Assembly: GCF_900112475.1 (NCBI RefSeq)
Contig: NZ_FOLW01000012.1
Coordinates: forward strand, 1 to 64,000
DNA: 64,000 nucleotides
Origin: Pragia fontium DSM 5563 = ATCC 49100
GTDB lineage: Bacteria > Pseudomonadota > Gammaproteobacteria > Enterobacterales > Enterobacteriaceae
Direction of reading: 5' to 3'
How positions within the stretch are numbered: the first letter of the stretch is position 1; every line of letters starts with the position of its first letter. Below are positions 17,174 through 25,987 of the stretch, one piece after another. The notes beneath the pieces are model-generated. The model saw only the letters and a program-made list of their open reading frames with translations, did no database searches and was not told the DNA's origin. The position numbers and the translations under genes were made by a program.

Positions 17174-17711
17174 TTACTCTGCGTTTTCTTTCTTATATTT
17201 GTATTCCGGATGCGTTTTGTTTAGTTCGTTTCGTAGTTCGCCGTTGTGACCGATGGTCACGTGGCAAGAAACACAGGCAACCGGATTCTCTGTTTGTTGC
17301 AGTACCTTATAATGCTGATGCATTTGCTGAGATTTAAAGCCATTTTCCTGCGCCTTATCCAACAGCGTTTTATGACACTCCAAACAACCCGAATCATAAA
17401 CAAACGACTCTCGAAGCTTTCTGTGTGACAACCAATCAATTTTATCAGCGTCGGTAAACACCACCTTCACCACATCATTAATGCCCTGTGTACCTTTAGA
17501 CACCAGATAATTCAAGGTACTAGGTTGTTACCATGGGTTGCATCACATGGCATTCACCACAAAACGCCTCACCGCCCGTTAGTTTTACGACTTCGGTCGT
17601 CAACAGCGCAATGCCACAGCTAATCAGGCCAACAACCAGTAAGGTGTTTAAAAATGGCGCATTTGACCTGCTGGAGAAACCCGTTGAAGCAAAAATCTTG
17701 ATTGATACCAT
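17174..17711 (-). pseudogene. Broken NapC/NrfH-family tetraheme cytochrome c
   Basis: Two adjacent minus-strand frames give parts of one protein. Bases 17711-17520 encode a membrane anchor (FLNTLLVVGLISCGIALL) and the first heme site GGEAFCGECHVMQPMV. Bases 17515-17174 continue with NYLVSKGTQGINDVVKVVFT, IDWLSHRKLRE and two heme sites, CLECH and CVSCH. NapC/NirT/NrfH proteins pass quinol electrons to periplasmic reductases and have four hemes. Here the segment that should carry the second CxxCH (about 30 residues) is deleted and the frame is shifted at about 17515-17520. The first 15-20 residues are also foreign, being antisense of a response-regulator gene. Not functional. Confidence 0.85.
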
Positions 17712-17997
17712 CCATAATGCCTTGGCTCTCAGTGAACACCGTGCTCAGTATCAACAAAAAAATCAGACGTTACGTACCAAATTTTCACGACTCACTGTAC
17801 GAGAAAAACAGATCCTGCATTTAGTTCTGGCTGGCTACACTAACAAAATGACTGGCGATAAACTTTATCTGGCGTTACGCACAGTAGAAATTCACCGCCA
17901 TAATATGATGAAAAAGATGGATAGTGATTCTCCGGTGCAATTAGCGCAACAGTTATCCCGTTATCCTGAGTTTAATGAATTATTCCTGATACCATAA
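17650..17997 (+). pseudogene. C-terminal fragment of a FixJ/TtrR-type response regulator
   Basis: From about 17650 the plus strand encodes NGAFDLLEKPVEAKILIDTI, the end of a receiver domain with the conserved KP. A LuxR-type helix-turn-helix follows (LTVREKQILHLVLAGYTNKM, LALRTVEIHRHNMMKKM). The phosphorylated Asp and most of the receiver are missing, because the frame upstream reads antisense through the cytochrome pseudogene. The fragment resembles TtrR encoded at 61282-61887 but is clearly different. It is probably the regulator of a lost respiratory gene cluster. Even if transcribed, it lacks a start and regulation. Confidence 0.82.
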
Positions 17998-18760
17998 AGA
18001 AGCAACAGACTAAATTTTAAATAATAGTTATGATTAATTAGCTTCTTACTCTATGAAAATAATACGCCAGGCTCAGAGATAAATCCGCTAAATGCGAAAA
18101 TATTGATATTTTATTTCTATTAGAATTGCCTTGCTGATGTCTTTCTATTTTTCTTTCCTTTTATTGTAAAACATCGCGTTTTCACCTGAATGGCAAAAGC
18201 ATTTATATGCCACCAACATAAATATATCCTTATAACAAATAAATTTCTCAAATAACCTTACTTGATTAAAAATTGATTATAAAAAACAATACGGTTAAAT
18301 AAAAATCTATAAATCATTTAACGCTCAAAGAAAAACACAGAGTAACAGCATTAACCCAATAACCGATAGAGAAAACAAAAAAAACATAACCACTTAATAT
18401 GTAAAAGTTAAATAAAAATAGAGAAGATTAAGAAACACAACCAAAACACAAATTTAAATAATATTTAAAGATTAAATTATTATGAAAATAAATCATTAAT
18501 CATGATTAAAATTGCATATAAAAAAAGAACCAAAATGAATAAGAAAAATAAATTAAGATTAATACAATTGACAATAAATCATGTCAAACATAAACTCGAT
18601 TTTAAAGTGCTAATAGTAAAAACCAGCATTTTAAAAAATAAAAAAAATAAAAATCATAACCGTGGTTAACCCCATGAATTACACACTATTCATGGAGCAC
18701 ACTTTTATTTTCAACCAATAGTTAAAAAACAGAAAACTGAACAGCAGTCTATTTTTTACA
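17998..18760. other. AT-rich leader region of the exopolysaccharide cluster
   Basis: About 760 bases of very AT-rich DNA with no credible gene. It contains numerous A tracts and the short palindromes ACCGTGGTTAAC-like and CCATGAATTACAC...ATTCATGG (about 18672-18692). High AT content before EPS and capsule operons is usual and favours H-NS silencing. The promoter is expected between 18600 and 18760 but I cannot place it firmly. Confidence 0.5.
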
Positions 18761-18799
18761 TTGGCGATATGGCAGCTGTAAGCCATAGGCGGTAGCGTT
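18761..18799 (+). promoter_or_regulatory. JUMPstart element with RfaH ops site
   Basis: The ops core GGCGGTAGCGT is present exactly at 18788-18798. It is preceded by GGCAGCTGTAAGCCATA, which aligns with the JUMPstart consensus of capsule, O-antigen and colanic-acid operons. In enterobacteria ops pauses RNA polymerase and recruits RfaH, which suppresses Rho and allows long surface-polysaccharide operons to be transcribed. Its position 30 bases before the first gene identifies the downstream cluster as an RfaH-dependent polysaccharide operon. Confidence 0.92.
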
Positions 18800-18828
18800 C
18801 CTAAAATTAACAGAGAGAAAATAAAACT

Positions 18829-19875
18829 ATGCTTCAATATTTAATTTTCCCATCGATTTGTTGCTTAATTATATTATTAATCACCAGAAAAATAGCGATT
18901 AATATTGGCTTGGTAGATAAACCAAACGATAGAAAACATCATCATGGTCATATACCATTAGTTGGCGGAATCGCTATTTACATCTCTATTTTTCTGGCTA
19001 GTCTCTTTATATTAAATACACCCTCTACGCCTAATATAATGGCTTACTTATTGGGTGCGTTCTTACTCTTGTCCGTAGGTATTCTTGACGATTATATCGA
19101 TTTACCGGTCTTACCACGCGTTGCGGCACAGGCTCTGGCGGCTATATTTTTGATGATTGACGGCGTTTATCTGCATTCATTAGGCAATCTGCTCGCTGAT
19201 AATATTCTTATTTTGGGCTCTTTTGGCTATTTGATTACGCTATTTGCCACTTGGGCGGCCATTAATGCTTTTAACATGACCGATGGAATTGATGGACTGC
19301 TCGGCGGGCTCACTTGTGTCTCCCTGATCTCATTAGCGATTTGTTTCGCTCTGGGTGGTCAAGAGGACTTAATGATCTGGTGCTTGTGCCTAACGGCTAT
19401 CGTTGTTCCCTATTTAATACTTAACCTCGGATGGCCGTTTGGCAAAAGCTTGAAAGTATTTATGGGTGATGCGGGCAGTACGCTAATAGGGTTTACCATC
19501 CTTTGGCTACTGTTGCTAGCCACTCAGGGAGAAAACGCGGTTATCAATCCGGTCACCGGATTGTGGATCATCGCCCTACCGCTGATGGATATGGTATTGG
19601 TCATGATTCGTCGTATCAAACAGGGTAGTAGTCCATTTAAACCAGACCGAAGTCACTTACACCATATTCTGATGCAACAAGGTTTAACCGACCGACAAAC
19701 GCTTGCCAGCATTATCATGCTGGCGCTATTCATCGCTGGGTTGGGTATCTTGCTCGAACAAATCCATGTAGGAGAATCACTTTCTCTGATTTTATTTCTA
19801 TTTTTGTTTATGGGTTATTCCTACGTATTAACTCAATTACAACGCCAACATCAAAATAACCTAAAAAAAGCATAG
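18829..19875 (+). CDS. Undecaprenyl-phosphate sugar-1-phosphate transferase, WecA-like
   Basis: The 348-residue polytopic membrane enzyme of the MraY/WecA family transfers GlcNAc-1-P (or a related HexNAc-1-P) to undecaprenyl phosphate and so starts each repeat unit. Family blocks in order: GLVDKPNDRKHHHGHIPLVG, LLSVGILDDYIDLPVLPR (metal-binding DD), WAAINAFNMTDGIDGLLGG, VFMGDAGSTLIGF, and the C-terminal cytoplasmic DRSHLHHILMQQG (HxHH sugar-recognition motif of WecA-type enzymes). It is close to E. coli WecA (367). Because it lies in an EPS cluster away from the ECA genes, it is probably a paralogue dedicated to this polymer. RBS AGAGAG precedes the ATG. Confidence 0.9.
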   Translation: MLQYLIFPSICCLIILLITRKIAINIGLVDKPNDRKHHHGHIPLVGGIAIYISIFLASLFILNTPSTPNIMAYLLGAFLLLSVGILDDYIDLPVLPRVAAQALAAIFLMIDGVYLHSLGNLLADNILILGSFGYLITLFATWAAINAFNMTDGIDGLLGGLTCVSLISLAICFALGGQEDLMIWCLCLTAIVVPYLILNLGWPFGKSLKVFMGDAGSTLIGFTILWLLLLATQGENAVINPVTGLWIIALPLMDMVLVMIRRIKQGSSPFKPDRSHLHHILMQQGLTDRQTLASIIMLALFIAGLGILLEQIHVGESLSLILFLFLFMGYSYVLTQLQRQHQNNLKKA

Positions 19876-19998
19876 TGCGACCTTCAATTCGCTAGCTCAA
19901 CACTCAACATGTCATCCAACGTCAACTTAAATCATCAATTTCGCGTTCAAATTTACCAGACCCAATGTTGATTGATCGTGTATTCAGGTATTTATGGA

Positions 19999-21195
19999 AT
20001 GAAAATAAGAACAACAATAATTAGCTCTTTTATCAGTACAATGATGCTATTAAATGGCTGCACCGTTGAACCAGGTAGCCAACTTCCCACGTCAAATAAA
20101 ACCATTATTGAATCATCCGATACAGAGTTTGATATCAACGACCGAGTCAATGTTTATCCTATTACGCCTCAATTAATCGAGGATATGCGGGTTAATCCTA
20201 TTACAGCTCAAGCTAACCCTGATCTGGATCGTGAACTGCAACACTATGAATATCGCATTGGTGTCGGCGATATTCTGATGGTAACGGTATGGGACCATCC
20301 AGAATTAACTACCCCGGCCGGCCAATATCGCAGCGCCAGTGATACCGGAAATTGGGTTCATTCCGACGGCACCATTTTTTATCCTTATATCGGAAAGCTC
20401 TATGTCAAAGACAAAACCATGCCTCAGGTACGATCAATCATTGCCAAAAAATTAGCTCAATTTATTGAATCTCCACAGGTTGATGTCAGTATTGCCGCCT
20501 TTCGGTCTCAAAAAATTTATGTTACTGGCGAAGTATCGAAAACCGGTCAGCAGGCCATTAGCAATATTCCCCTCACCATCATGGATGCGTTAAATCAAGC
20601 GGGTGGTTTAACCGAACATGCCAATTGGCGCAACGTCACCCTCACCCGACAGGGGGAAAAATATCCAGTATCTCTACAGGCGCTGATGCAAAACGGCGAT
20701 CTGACACAAAATCGTTTACTGCACGATGGGGATATTCTCTATATTCCGCGCAATGACGATCTGAAAGTCTTTGTTATGGGGGAAGTGAAAACACCAAGCA
20801 CACTACTGATGGATCGCAGTGGCATGACATTAACCGAAGCTTTGGGAAATGCAAACGGCATCGACCAAGCCCTTAGCGATGCCAGCGGTATTTTTGTTAT
20901 CCGCTCGCTACAAGGTAGTAATAAACCAGAGAACGTTGAGCAAGTTCAAGATAATGACGAAGACGAGAGCGAGATCCACTATCAAAAACTTGCCAATATT
21001 TATCAACTTGATGCAAAGGACGCTACTGCACTGGTATTAGGCACCGAATTTCAACTACAGCCCTATGACATTGTTTATGTTACTACAGCTCCAGTTTCTC
21101 GCTGGAATCGTGTTATTAGTCAGCTAACTCCAACTATTACCAATATTAACAGCATAACCGAGACCACCCGTTGGATAAAAAATTGGCCACAATAG
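19999..21195 (+). CDS. wza: Polysaccharide export outer-membrane lipoprotein Wza
   Basis: The 398-residue lipoprotein forms the octameric outer-membrane channel for group 1-type polysaccharides. A lipobox LLNGC (Cys21) follows a signal peptide when translation starts at 19999. The body has [71 protein letters not shown] (SLBB) and [19 protein letters not shown], nearly as in E. coli Wza, and ends with the amphipathic segment near RWIKNW. An upstream TTG at 19972 is in frame but would push the signal peptide inward. An acidic insert (QDNDEDESE, about residue 318) replaces a short loop. It pairs with the Wzc kinase encoded next; the usual wzb phosphatase gene between them is missing. Confidence 0.93.
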   Translation: MKIRTTIISSFISTMMLLNGCTVEPGSQLPTSNKTIIESSDTEFDINDRVNVYPITPQLIEDMRVNPITAQANPDLDRELQHYEYRIGVGDILMVTVWDHPELTTPAGQYRSASDTGNWVHSDGTIFYPYIGKLYVKDKTMPQVRSIIAKKLAQFIESPQVDVSIAAFRSQKIYVTGEVSKTGQQAISNIPLTIMDALNQAGGLTEHANWRNVTLTRQGEKYPVSLQALMQNGDLTQNRLLHDGDILYIPRNDDLKVFVMGEVKTPSTLLMDRSGMTLTEALGNANGIDQALSDASGIFVIRSLQGSNKPENVEQVQDNDEDESEIHYQKLANIYQLDAKDATALVLGTEFQLQPYDIVYVTTAPVSRWNRVISQLTPTITNINSITETTRWIKNWPQ

Positions 21196-21371
21196 TGATT
21201 AACTCAATGCCGAGTAGTTTGTCTCGGTCATATTTATCGTTCTGCTATCGATAAATAGTTTCTGCAAATTTAATAAAAACCAGCATAAATATAAGTAAAT
21301 GTATTCATCTAAATAAAAATTATTAGCAAAAATAAAGTTTAGGTCGACCCGTCAGGATTAAAGGAATAAGC

Positions 21372-23513
21372 ATGGTAAGCACTCAAAAAAACGTCAATAA
21401 TAATTGGAAAGAAAATGGGGAGATCCACCTAGGTAAAATTATCGGAACCATTGTTGATCATAAAAAATTCATTCTCATCATCACTCTATTTTGTACCACA
21501 ATCGCTATATTTTATAGTTTGCTTGCCACACCAATCTATAGAGCAGATGTACTGATTCAAATAGAAAAAAACACACAGGACAATATATTAAGTAACTTCT
21601 CTGACATACTCTCAGATGATAAGCCTCAATCCGCTGCGGAAATGGAATTACTTAAATCAAGAATGGTAATGGGAAAAACCATCGACGATCTTAATCTCGA
21701 TATACAGGTTTCAGAAAAGAGCTATCCGATTATCGGCAGAGTCATCAACCTACTACAAAAAAAACCAGCTACAACTATCGTGGTGTCAAAACTAGAAATA
21801 CCCGAGTCTATATATGATGAGGAATTAATATTAACTGTTCTGCCCGATGACCACTATAAAATAACCTCAAATAATATTGAGATAAACGGACAAGTCGGCG
21901 TCATCAAAAAACAGAATGAATACACTATTCTAATTAGTGATATTGATGCTGCCGTTGGCACCGAATTTCGTATCAAGCGGTTAGATAAAATTACCGCTGT
22001 TAATAATCTGCTGGCGAATTTTTCGGTCTCTGATACAACAAAAGACAGTGGTGTATTGAAGCTTAATTTTAAAGGCAGAAATAAACATGAAATCCGAAAA
22101 ATCCTCGATAACATCAGCAATAATTATCTGCAACAAAACATTGAAAGAAAATCAGCTGAAGCCGCTAAAAGCCTGGATTTTTTAAATCAGCAACTGCCAC
22201 TGATAAAACAACAATTAGAAGAAGCGGAAGGTAAGCTCAACCAATTTAGACAAACTCATGAATCTGTCGACTTAAATTTAGAAGCAAAGTCCACGTTAGA
22301 ATCTACTGTTGCGATCACATCTCAGCTCAACGAGGCTATCTTTAAAGAAGCTGAAATATCTAAATTGTATACCAAAGAACACCCGGCCTATCGATCGCTG
22401 CTGGAGAAAAAGGAAGCATTACTACAAGAGAAAAACATTCTTAATCAACGAATTGCTAACCTTCCTAAAACCCAGCAAGAAATTCTTCGCCTGACCAGAG
22501 ATGTACAATCAGGCCAAGAAATTTATGTGTCACTATTAAATAAGCAACAAGAATTGAATATTAATAAAGCCAGTAAAGTTGGCAATGTTAGAATCATCGA
22601 TAAAGCAGTTACTCAACCAGATAAAATAAAGCCAAATCCGCCGGTCATTATTGGATTAGCGTTCACCCTGAGCCTACTGCTATCTATTGCCTTGATATTG
22701 GGTAGAGAATACTTCAGACGGTTTATTAATGACTCCACACAACTAGAAAGCCTTAATATTAATATTTATGCTAATATTCCCTTGTCTAAAGCGGAATCCA
22801 AAAAAAACAAAGAAATTCAATCTGATAAAAACACAAATCACATTAAATTACTGGCAGTAAAGCACCCTACCGATCCCGCTATTGAAGCCATTCGTAGTTT
22901 AAGAACCGCGCTCCATTTTGCTTCACAGAATACACTCAATCGGATACTGATGGTCATTGGTGCAACTCCAGGTGTAGGGAAGAGTTTTGTTAGTAGCAAT
23001 CTTGCTGCCGTTGTAGCCAATTCCGGTAAAAAAGTGCTGCTTATCGATGCAGATATGAGAAAAGGCAGTTTGCATAAATCATTTGGCAGAACGCCGGAAA
23101 ATGGCCTCTCTGATATTCTATCAAATAGAAAAGAGATCGCTGATTGCCTATATAACACCCCTGTAGAAGGGCTCGATTTTCTTCCCAGAGGCACCGTGCC
23201 CCACAATCCATCAGAACTATTAATGAATGAATATTTAGCCGAATTACTATTATGGGCAAATAGTCACTATGATCTAGTGATTATGGATCCCCCTCCAACG
23301 TTAGCCACAACAGATTCAACCATAATAGGAAAATATTCTGGTATGAATATTATTATTGTTCGCTTTGAAAAAAATACCATTAGCGAAATTGAATCTTCCA
23401 TTAAGCGTCTTGAACAGAGTGGAGCGATGATTAATGGCGTCGTATTGAATGCTATCCAAAAAAGGGCCGCTAAACATTATAGCGATGGGAGTTATGAATA
23501 TTATATCTATTAA
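21372..23513 (+). CDS. wzc: Polysaccharide copolymerase/tyrosine autokinase Wzc
   Basis: The 713-residue inner-membrane BY-kinase controls chain length and export together with Wza. Two membrane helices flank a large periplasmic Wzz-type domain: LIITLFCTTIAIFYSLLA (about residues 36-53) and PPVIIGLAFTLSLLLSIALI (about 420-440). The cytoplasmic kinase has Walker A GATPGVGKS (530-538), Walker A' KVLLIDADMRKG and Walker B DLVIMDPPP. A Tyr-rich tail at the very C-terminus (YSDGSYEYYIY) is the autophosphorylation cluster. It lies in the wza-wzc order of group 1/colanic-type systems but without wzb. An AGGAATAAG sequence precedes the ATG. Confidence 0.92.
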   Translation: MVSTQKNVNNNWKENGEIHLGKIIGTIVDHKKFILIITLFCTTIAIFYSLLATPIYRADVLIQIEKNTQDNILSNFSDILSDDKPQSAAEMELLKSRMVMGKTIDDLNLDIQVSEKSYPIIGRVINLLQKKPATTIVVSKLEIPESIYDEELILTVLPDDHYKITSNNIEINGQVGVIKKQNEYTILISDIDAAVGTEFRIKRLDKITAVNNLLANFSVSDTTKDSGVLKLNFKGRNKHEIRKILDNISNNYLQQNIERKSAEAAKSLDFLNQQLPLIKQQLEEAEGKLNQFRQTHESVDLNLEAKSTLESTVAITSQLNEAIFKEAEISKLYTKEHPAYRSLLEKKEALLQEKNILNQRIANLPKTQQEILRLTRDVQSGQEIYVSLLNKQQELNINKASKVGNVRIIDKAVTQPDKIKPNPPVIIGLAFTLSLLLSIALILGREYFRRFINDSTQLESLNINIYANIPLSKAESKKNKEIQSDKNTNHIKLLAVKHPTDPAIEAIRSLRTALHFASQNTLNRILMVIGATPGVGKSFVSSNLAAVVANSGKKVLLIDADMRKGSLHKSFGRTPENGLSDILSNRKEIADCLYNTPVEGLDFLPRGTVPHNPSELLMNEYLAELLLWANSHYDLVIMDPPPTLATTDSTIIGKYSGMNIIIVRFEKNTISEIESSIKRLEQSGAMINGVVLNAIQKRAAKHYSDGSYEYYIY

Positions 23514-23585
23514 TATTAAAGATATAATATTAAAGATGATTGTTATCAAACAATCATCTTTAACAAAAAGAGATTAGCTTAAATA

Positions 23586-24629
23586 ATGTCCATCCCAAAG
23601 AACACAATACTTTATATTATTCTGATAAAAATAGTGTACTCTTTTTTAGCAGTTTTTGTATTTTCTCAGTTTTCGTCTCTGGGAGATACCGATGATTATC
23701 TGAATGGCCATTATTTACATCGCAGTGATTTTTCCAGCACGGCCTATCTTATGTCCGTTATTGGTTCATCACTGGGTTCTCTCGGCAGTTTTTTATTCTC
23801 GATTATATTATCTATAATCGGTATTCTCTATATGCTGGAGAAAGCAAATCTTCAACATAGGACATTACCCCTTGTTTTATTGCTTATTGCTTTACCCTCT
23901 TTTGGGGTGTGGACGTCCATATTTTCTAAAGAAATATTTGTACTCTTCTCATTTTGTATTTGCGTAGGCGGGCTGATAGATCAACTCAATGATAAAAGAA
24001 AGTTTTTCTCCATCTTTCAAATTTTTGCATTACTATTATTGACCTTTATTAAGCCCCATTACTCTATTACAATTTACTTTTCCATGTTAACAATATTATT
24101 TTACAAAATTGGAATAAAATCTGAACTTTCAATCAGTTTAAATATAGTTGTATTTTGCTTAGTTATTTTAATATCAATGCATTATATCGATTCAATATTT
24201 GAATACTCTCAAATCATGCCAAAACATTTCTCATCAGATGGTGGAACAACCCGGAAAAATGAATTTTGGCATAATGAGTATGATTTTTTTACCTTTATGC
24301 CAATTGGCCTTCCTATGGCCTTCAGCGGACCAACATTAGTTGAAGCAATCAATAATGTAAAACTATTTCCATTCTTTTTTGAAGGCACTTTCCTATTTAT
24401 TTTATTAGTCTATTACAACTTAACATCCATAATAGTCAGAAAAAAAGTCAATACGCTTGCGCTATCATTATTTTTTTCTTTCACCTGTATGATACTAATA
24501 ACTCACTATCCTTTTGGTTTGTTTAATGCCGGTTCAGCAATGAGATATCGTTCAGGATTTATCCTTCCTATGTGCGTATTCTTAATTTATATGAAACAAT
24601 ATGTCACACAAGGCAGCGCTAAAAATTAG
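23586..24629 (+). CDS. Polytopic membrane protein, candidate Wzy polysaccharide polymerase
   Basis: The 347-residue protein is nearly all hydrophobic helices, with loops containing FSQFSSLGDTDDYLNGHYLH and, near the C-terminus, LFNAGSAMRYRSGFILPM. Wzy-type polymerases are poorly conserved and are recognised mainly by about ten membrane segments, a large periplasmic loop and their position in an EPS cluster. All three hold here, and no other gene in the cluster could be the polymerase. The arrangement GSAxRYR near the last helices is, as I recall, seen in several putative EPS polymerases. The assignment rests on context rather than on a decisive motif. The coding sequence is AT-rich. Confidence 0.65.
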   Translation: MSIPKNTILYIILIKIVYSFLAVFVFSQFSSLGDTDDYLNGHYLHRSDFSSTAYLMSVIGSSLGSLGSFLFSIILSIIGILYMLEKANLQHRTLPLVLLLIALPSFGVWTSIFSKEIFVLFSFCICVGGLIDQLNDKRKFFSIFQIFALLLLTFIKPHYSITIYFSMLTILFYKIGIKSELSISLNIVVFCLVILISMHYIDSIFEYSQIMPKHFSSDGGTTRKNEFWHNEYDFFTFMPIGLPMAFSGPTLVEAINNVKLFPFFFEGTFLFILLVYYNLTSIIVRKKVNTLALSLFFSFTCMILITHYPFGLFNAGSAMRYRSGFILPMCVFLIYMKQYVTQGSAKN

Positions 24630-24635
24630 CCTCAA

Positions 24636-25862
24636 TTAAGCTATATTTTTACTTTCAATTTTTCGATAAATAATAAAGTAACAGATGGCAAATAAAAACC
24701 GGGCAAACACAAACATGATAATTGCACCAACAACGCTAAAAAAGTAAATCATCACATAGCCAAAAATTGCTGATAATACAGAAACAAACAAGGATATGTT
24801 TCTAAATTCCCTGTCCAAACCTCTGGCAAGAAAATAGCCATAGGAGAAAGAGCTCAATATGCCATTAAATAAAATACCCATCGAAAGATAAGTTAAGTAT
24901 AGAGAAGCATTGGTGTAGCCAGGTCCAAGAAAAATATTCACTAAAGCATCACCAAAAAGAATAATGGCAATAATCGGCGGCAAGGAAAGTAGCACATTCA
25001 TCAACAGTAAGGCCTTAAGGGTTCCTTTCCCTTTAACAATCACTGGATAAGCCGCTTTCGATAACATTAATTGAATAGAACCCGCAATGCCAACTAACCG
25101 CATCGCAATAGAATAACTGGCATAGATAGCAGGAGTTGTAAAAGCGCCAATAATCAACAAAGGGATATTACTGTAGAGGTTAGGTGAAAAATCGCCAATA
25201 AAACTATCAAAACCGGACTTTATCTTTCCTAACGTATGGGTAAAGTTAATACTTTCTTTTACGCCAATTCGTTTATATCGATATATAGAGATAACAATGC
25301 CAGTAATAATAAAAACTAAAGCATTAGACATAATGGCATAAGATAAATCATCCGTAGATTTTACAAATAAAAATATCGTTGATATCTGGACTATTCTGGC
25401 AATTAAGGTTGATAACGCGAGGAATTTCATATTTGAAGTTCCCTGATGAAACCATGGCGCAGTTAAATAATAGCCAAAAATACTAATAATATAATATGAA
25501 AGCACGAATAAGACAGTTTGATCACTGGTTGAATAGAGTGTGTAGACAGTAAAAATCACTAGCGAAAAAACCCCAAAAACAAATCTAATCGACTGAGTAT
25601 AAGAATATATTTTCTGCTGGTCTGACTTATTCTGAGCAAGTGCCACATCCCTGACACCGGTAATGTTAGTACTGTAATCGGTTAAAATAATGGAAAATGT
25701 TGATGCCGCAATATAGATAAAATAGATCCCATAACACTCAGGCCCCAGTACTCTTGATAGATAAGGCATAGTTATTAGAGTTACTAAAAGATTGAGAATA
25801 TTTATTGAGGAAAGCCCCATAAAATTAGAAACAGTTTCTTTATATTTGGACAGCTTTCTCAT
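24636..25862 (-). CDS. wzx: Wzx-type oligosaccharide flippase (MOP superfamily)
   Basis: The 408-residue protein has about 12 membrane helices. Its N-terminus is typical of O-antigen/EPS flippases of the polysaccharide-transport branch of the MOP family: NFMGLSSINILNLLVTLITMPYLSRVLGPECYG. It should flip undecaprenyl-linked repeat units to the periplasm for polymerisation. The start at 25862 (MRKLSKYKE) is preferred to an upstream TTG. It is the only gene of the cluster on the minus strand and is convergent with the polymerase candidate (6-base gap). It therefore cannot be read from the ops-controlled transcript and needs its own promoter between 25863 and 25987. This orientation is unusual for Wzx/Wzy loci. 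Confidence 0.85.
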   Translation of the reverse strand: MRKLSKYKETVSNFMGLSSINILNLLVTLITMPYLSRVLGPECYGIYFIYIAASTFSIILTDYSTNITGVRDVALAQNKSDQQKIYSYTQSIRFVFGVFSLVIFTVYTLYSTSDQTVLFVLSYYIISIFGYYLTAPWFHQGTSNMKFLALSTLIARIVQISTIFLFVKSTDDLSYAIMSNALVFIITGIVISIYRYKRIGVKESINFTHTLGKIKSGFDSFIGDFSPNLYSNIPLLIIGAFTTPAIYASYSIAMRLVGIAGSIQLMLSKAAYPVIVKGKGTLKALLLMNVLLSLPPIIAIILFGDALVNIFLGPGYTNASLYLTYLSMGILFNGILSSFSYGYFLARGLDREFRNISLFVSVLSAIFGYVMIYFFSVVGAIIMFVFARFLFAICYFIIYRKIESKNIA

Positions 25863-25987
25863 AATTATAACCAAATTAATATGAAGTTATCAATATTATA
25901 ACTTTTTTCACCTGATATGTAATGAATATTTCTGGCGATGAAAAATTTAGATGCCGACATTAAAATTATCTTAATTTAAGGAAAATT

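Noticed and set aside
17533-17650. A long start region for the response-regulator fragment, giving an apparent 154-residue gene
   Set aside because: These codons are antisense to the cytochrome pseudogene and unlike any receiver domain; only the part from about 17650 onward is homologous.
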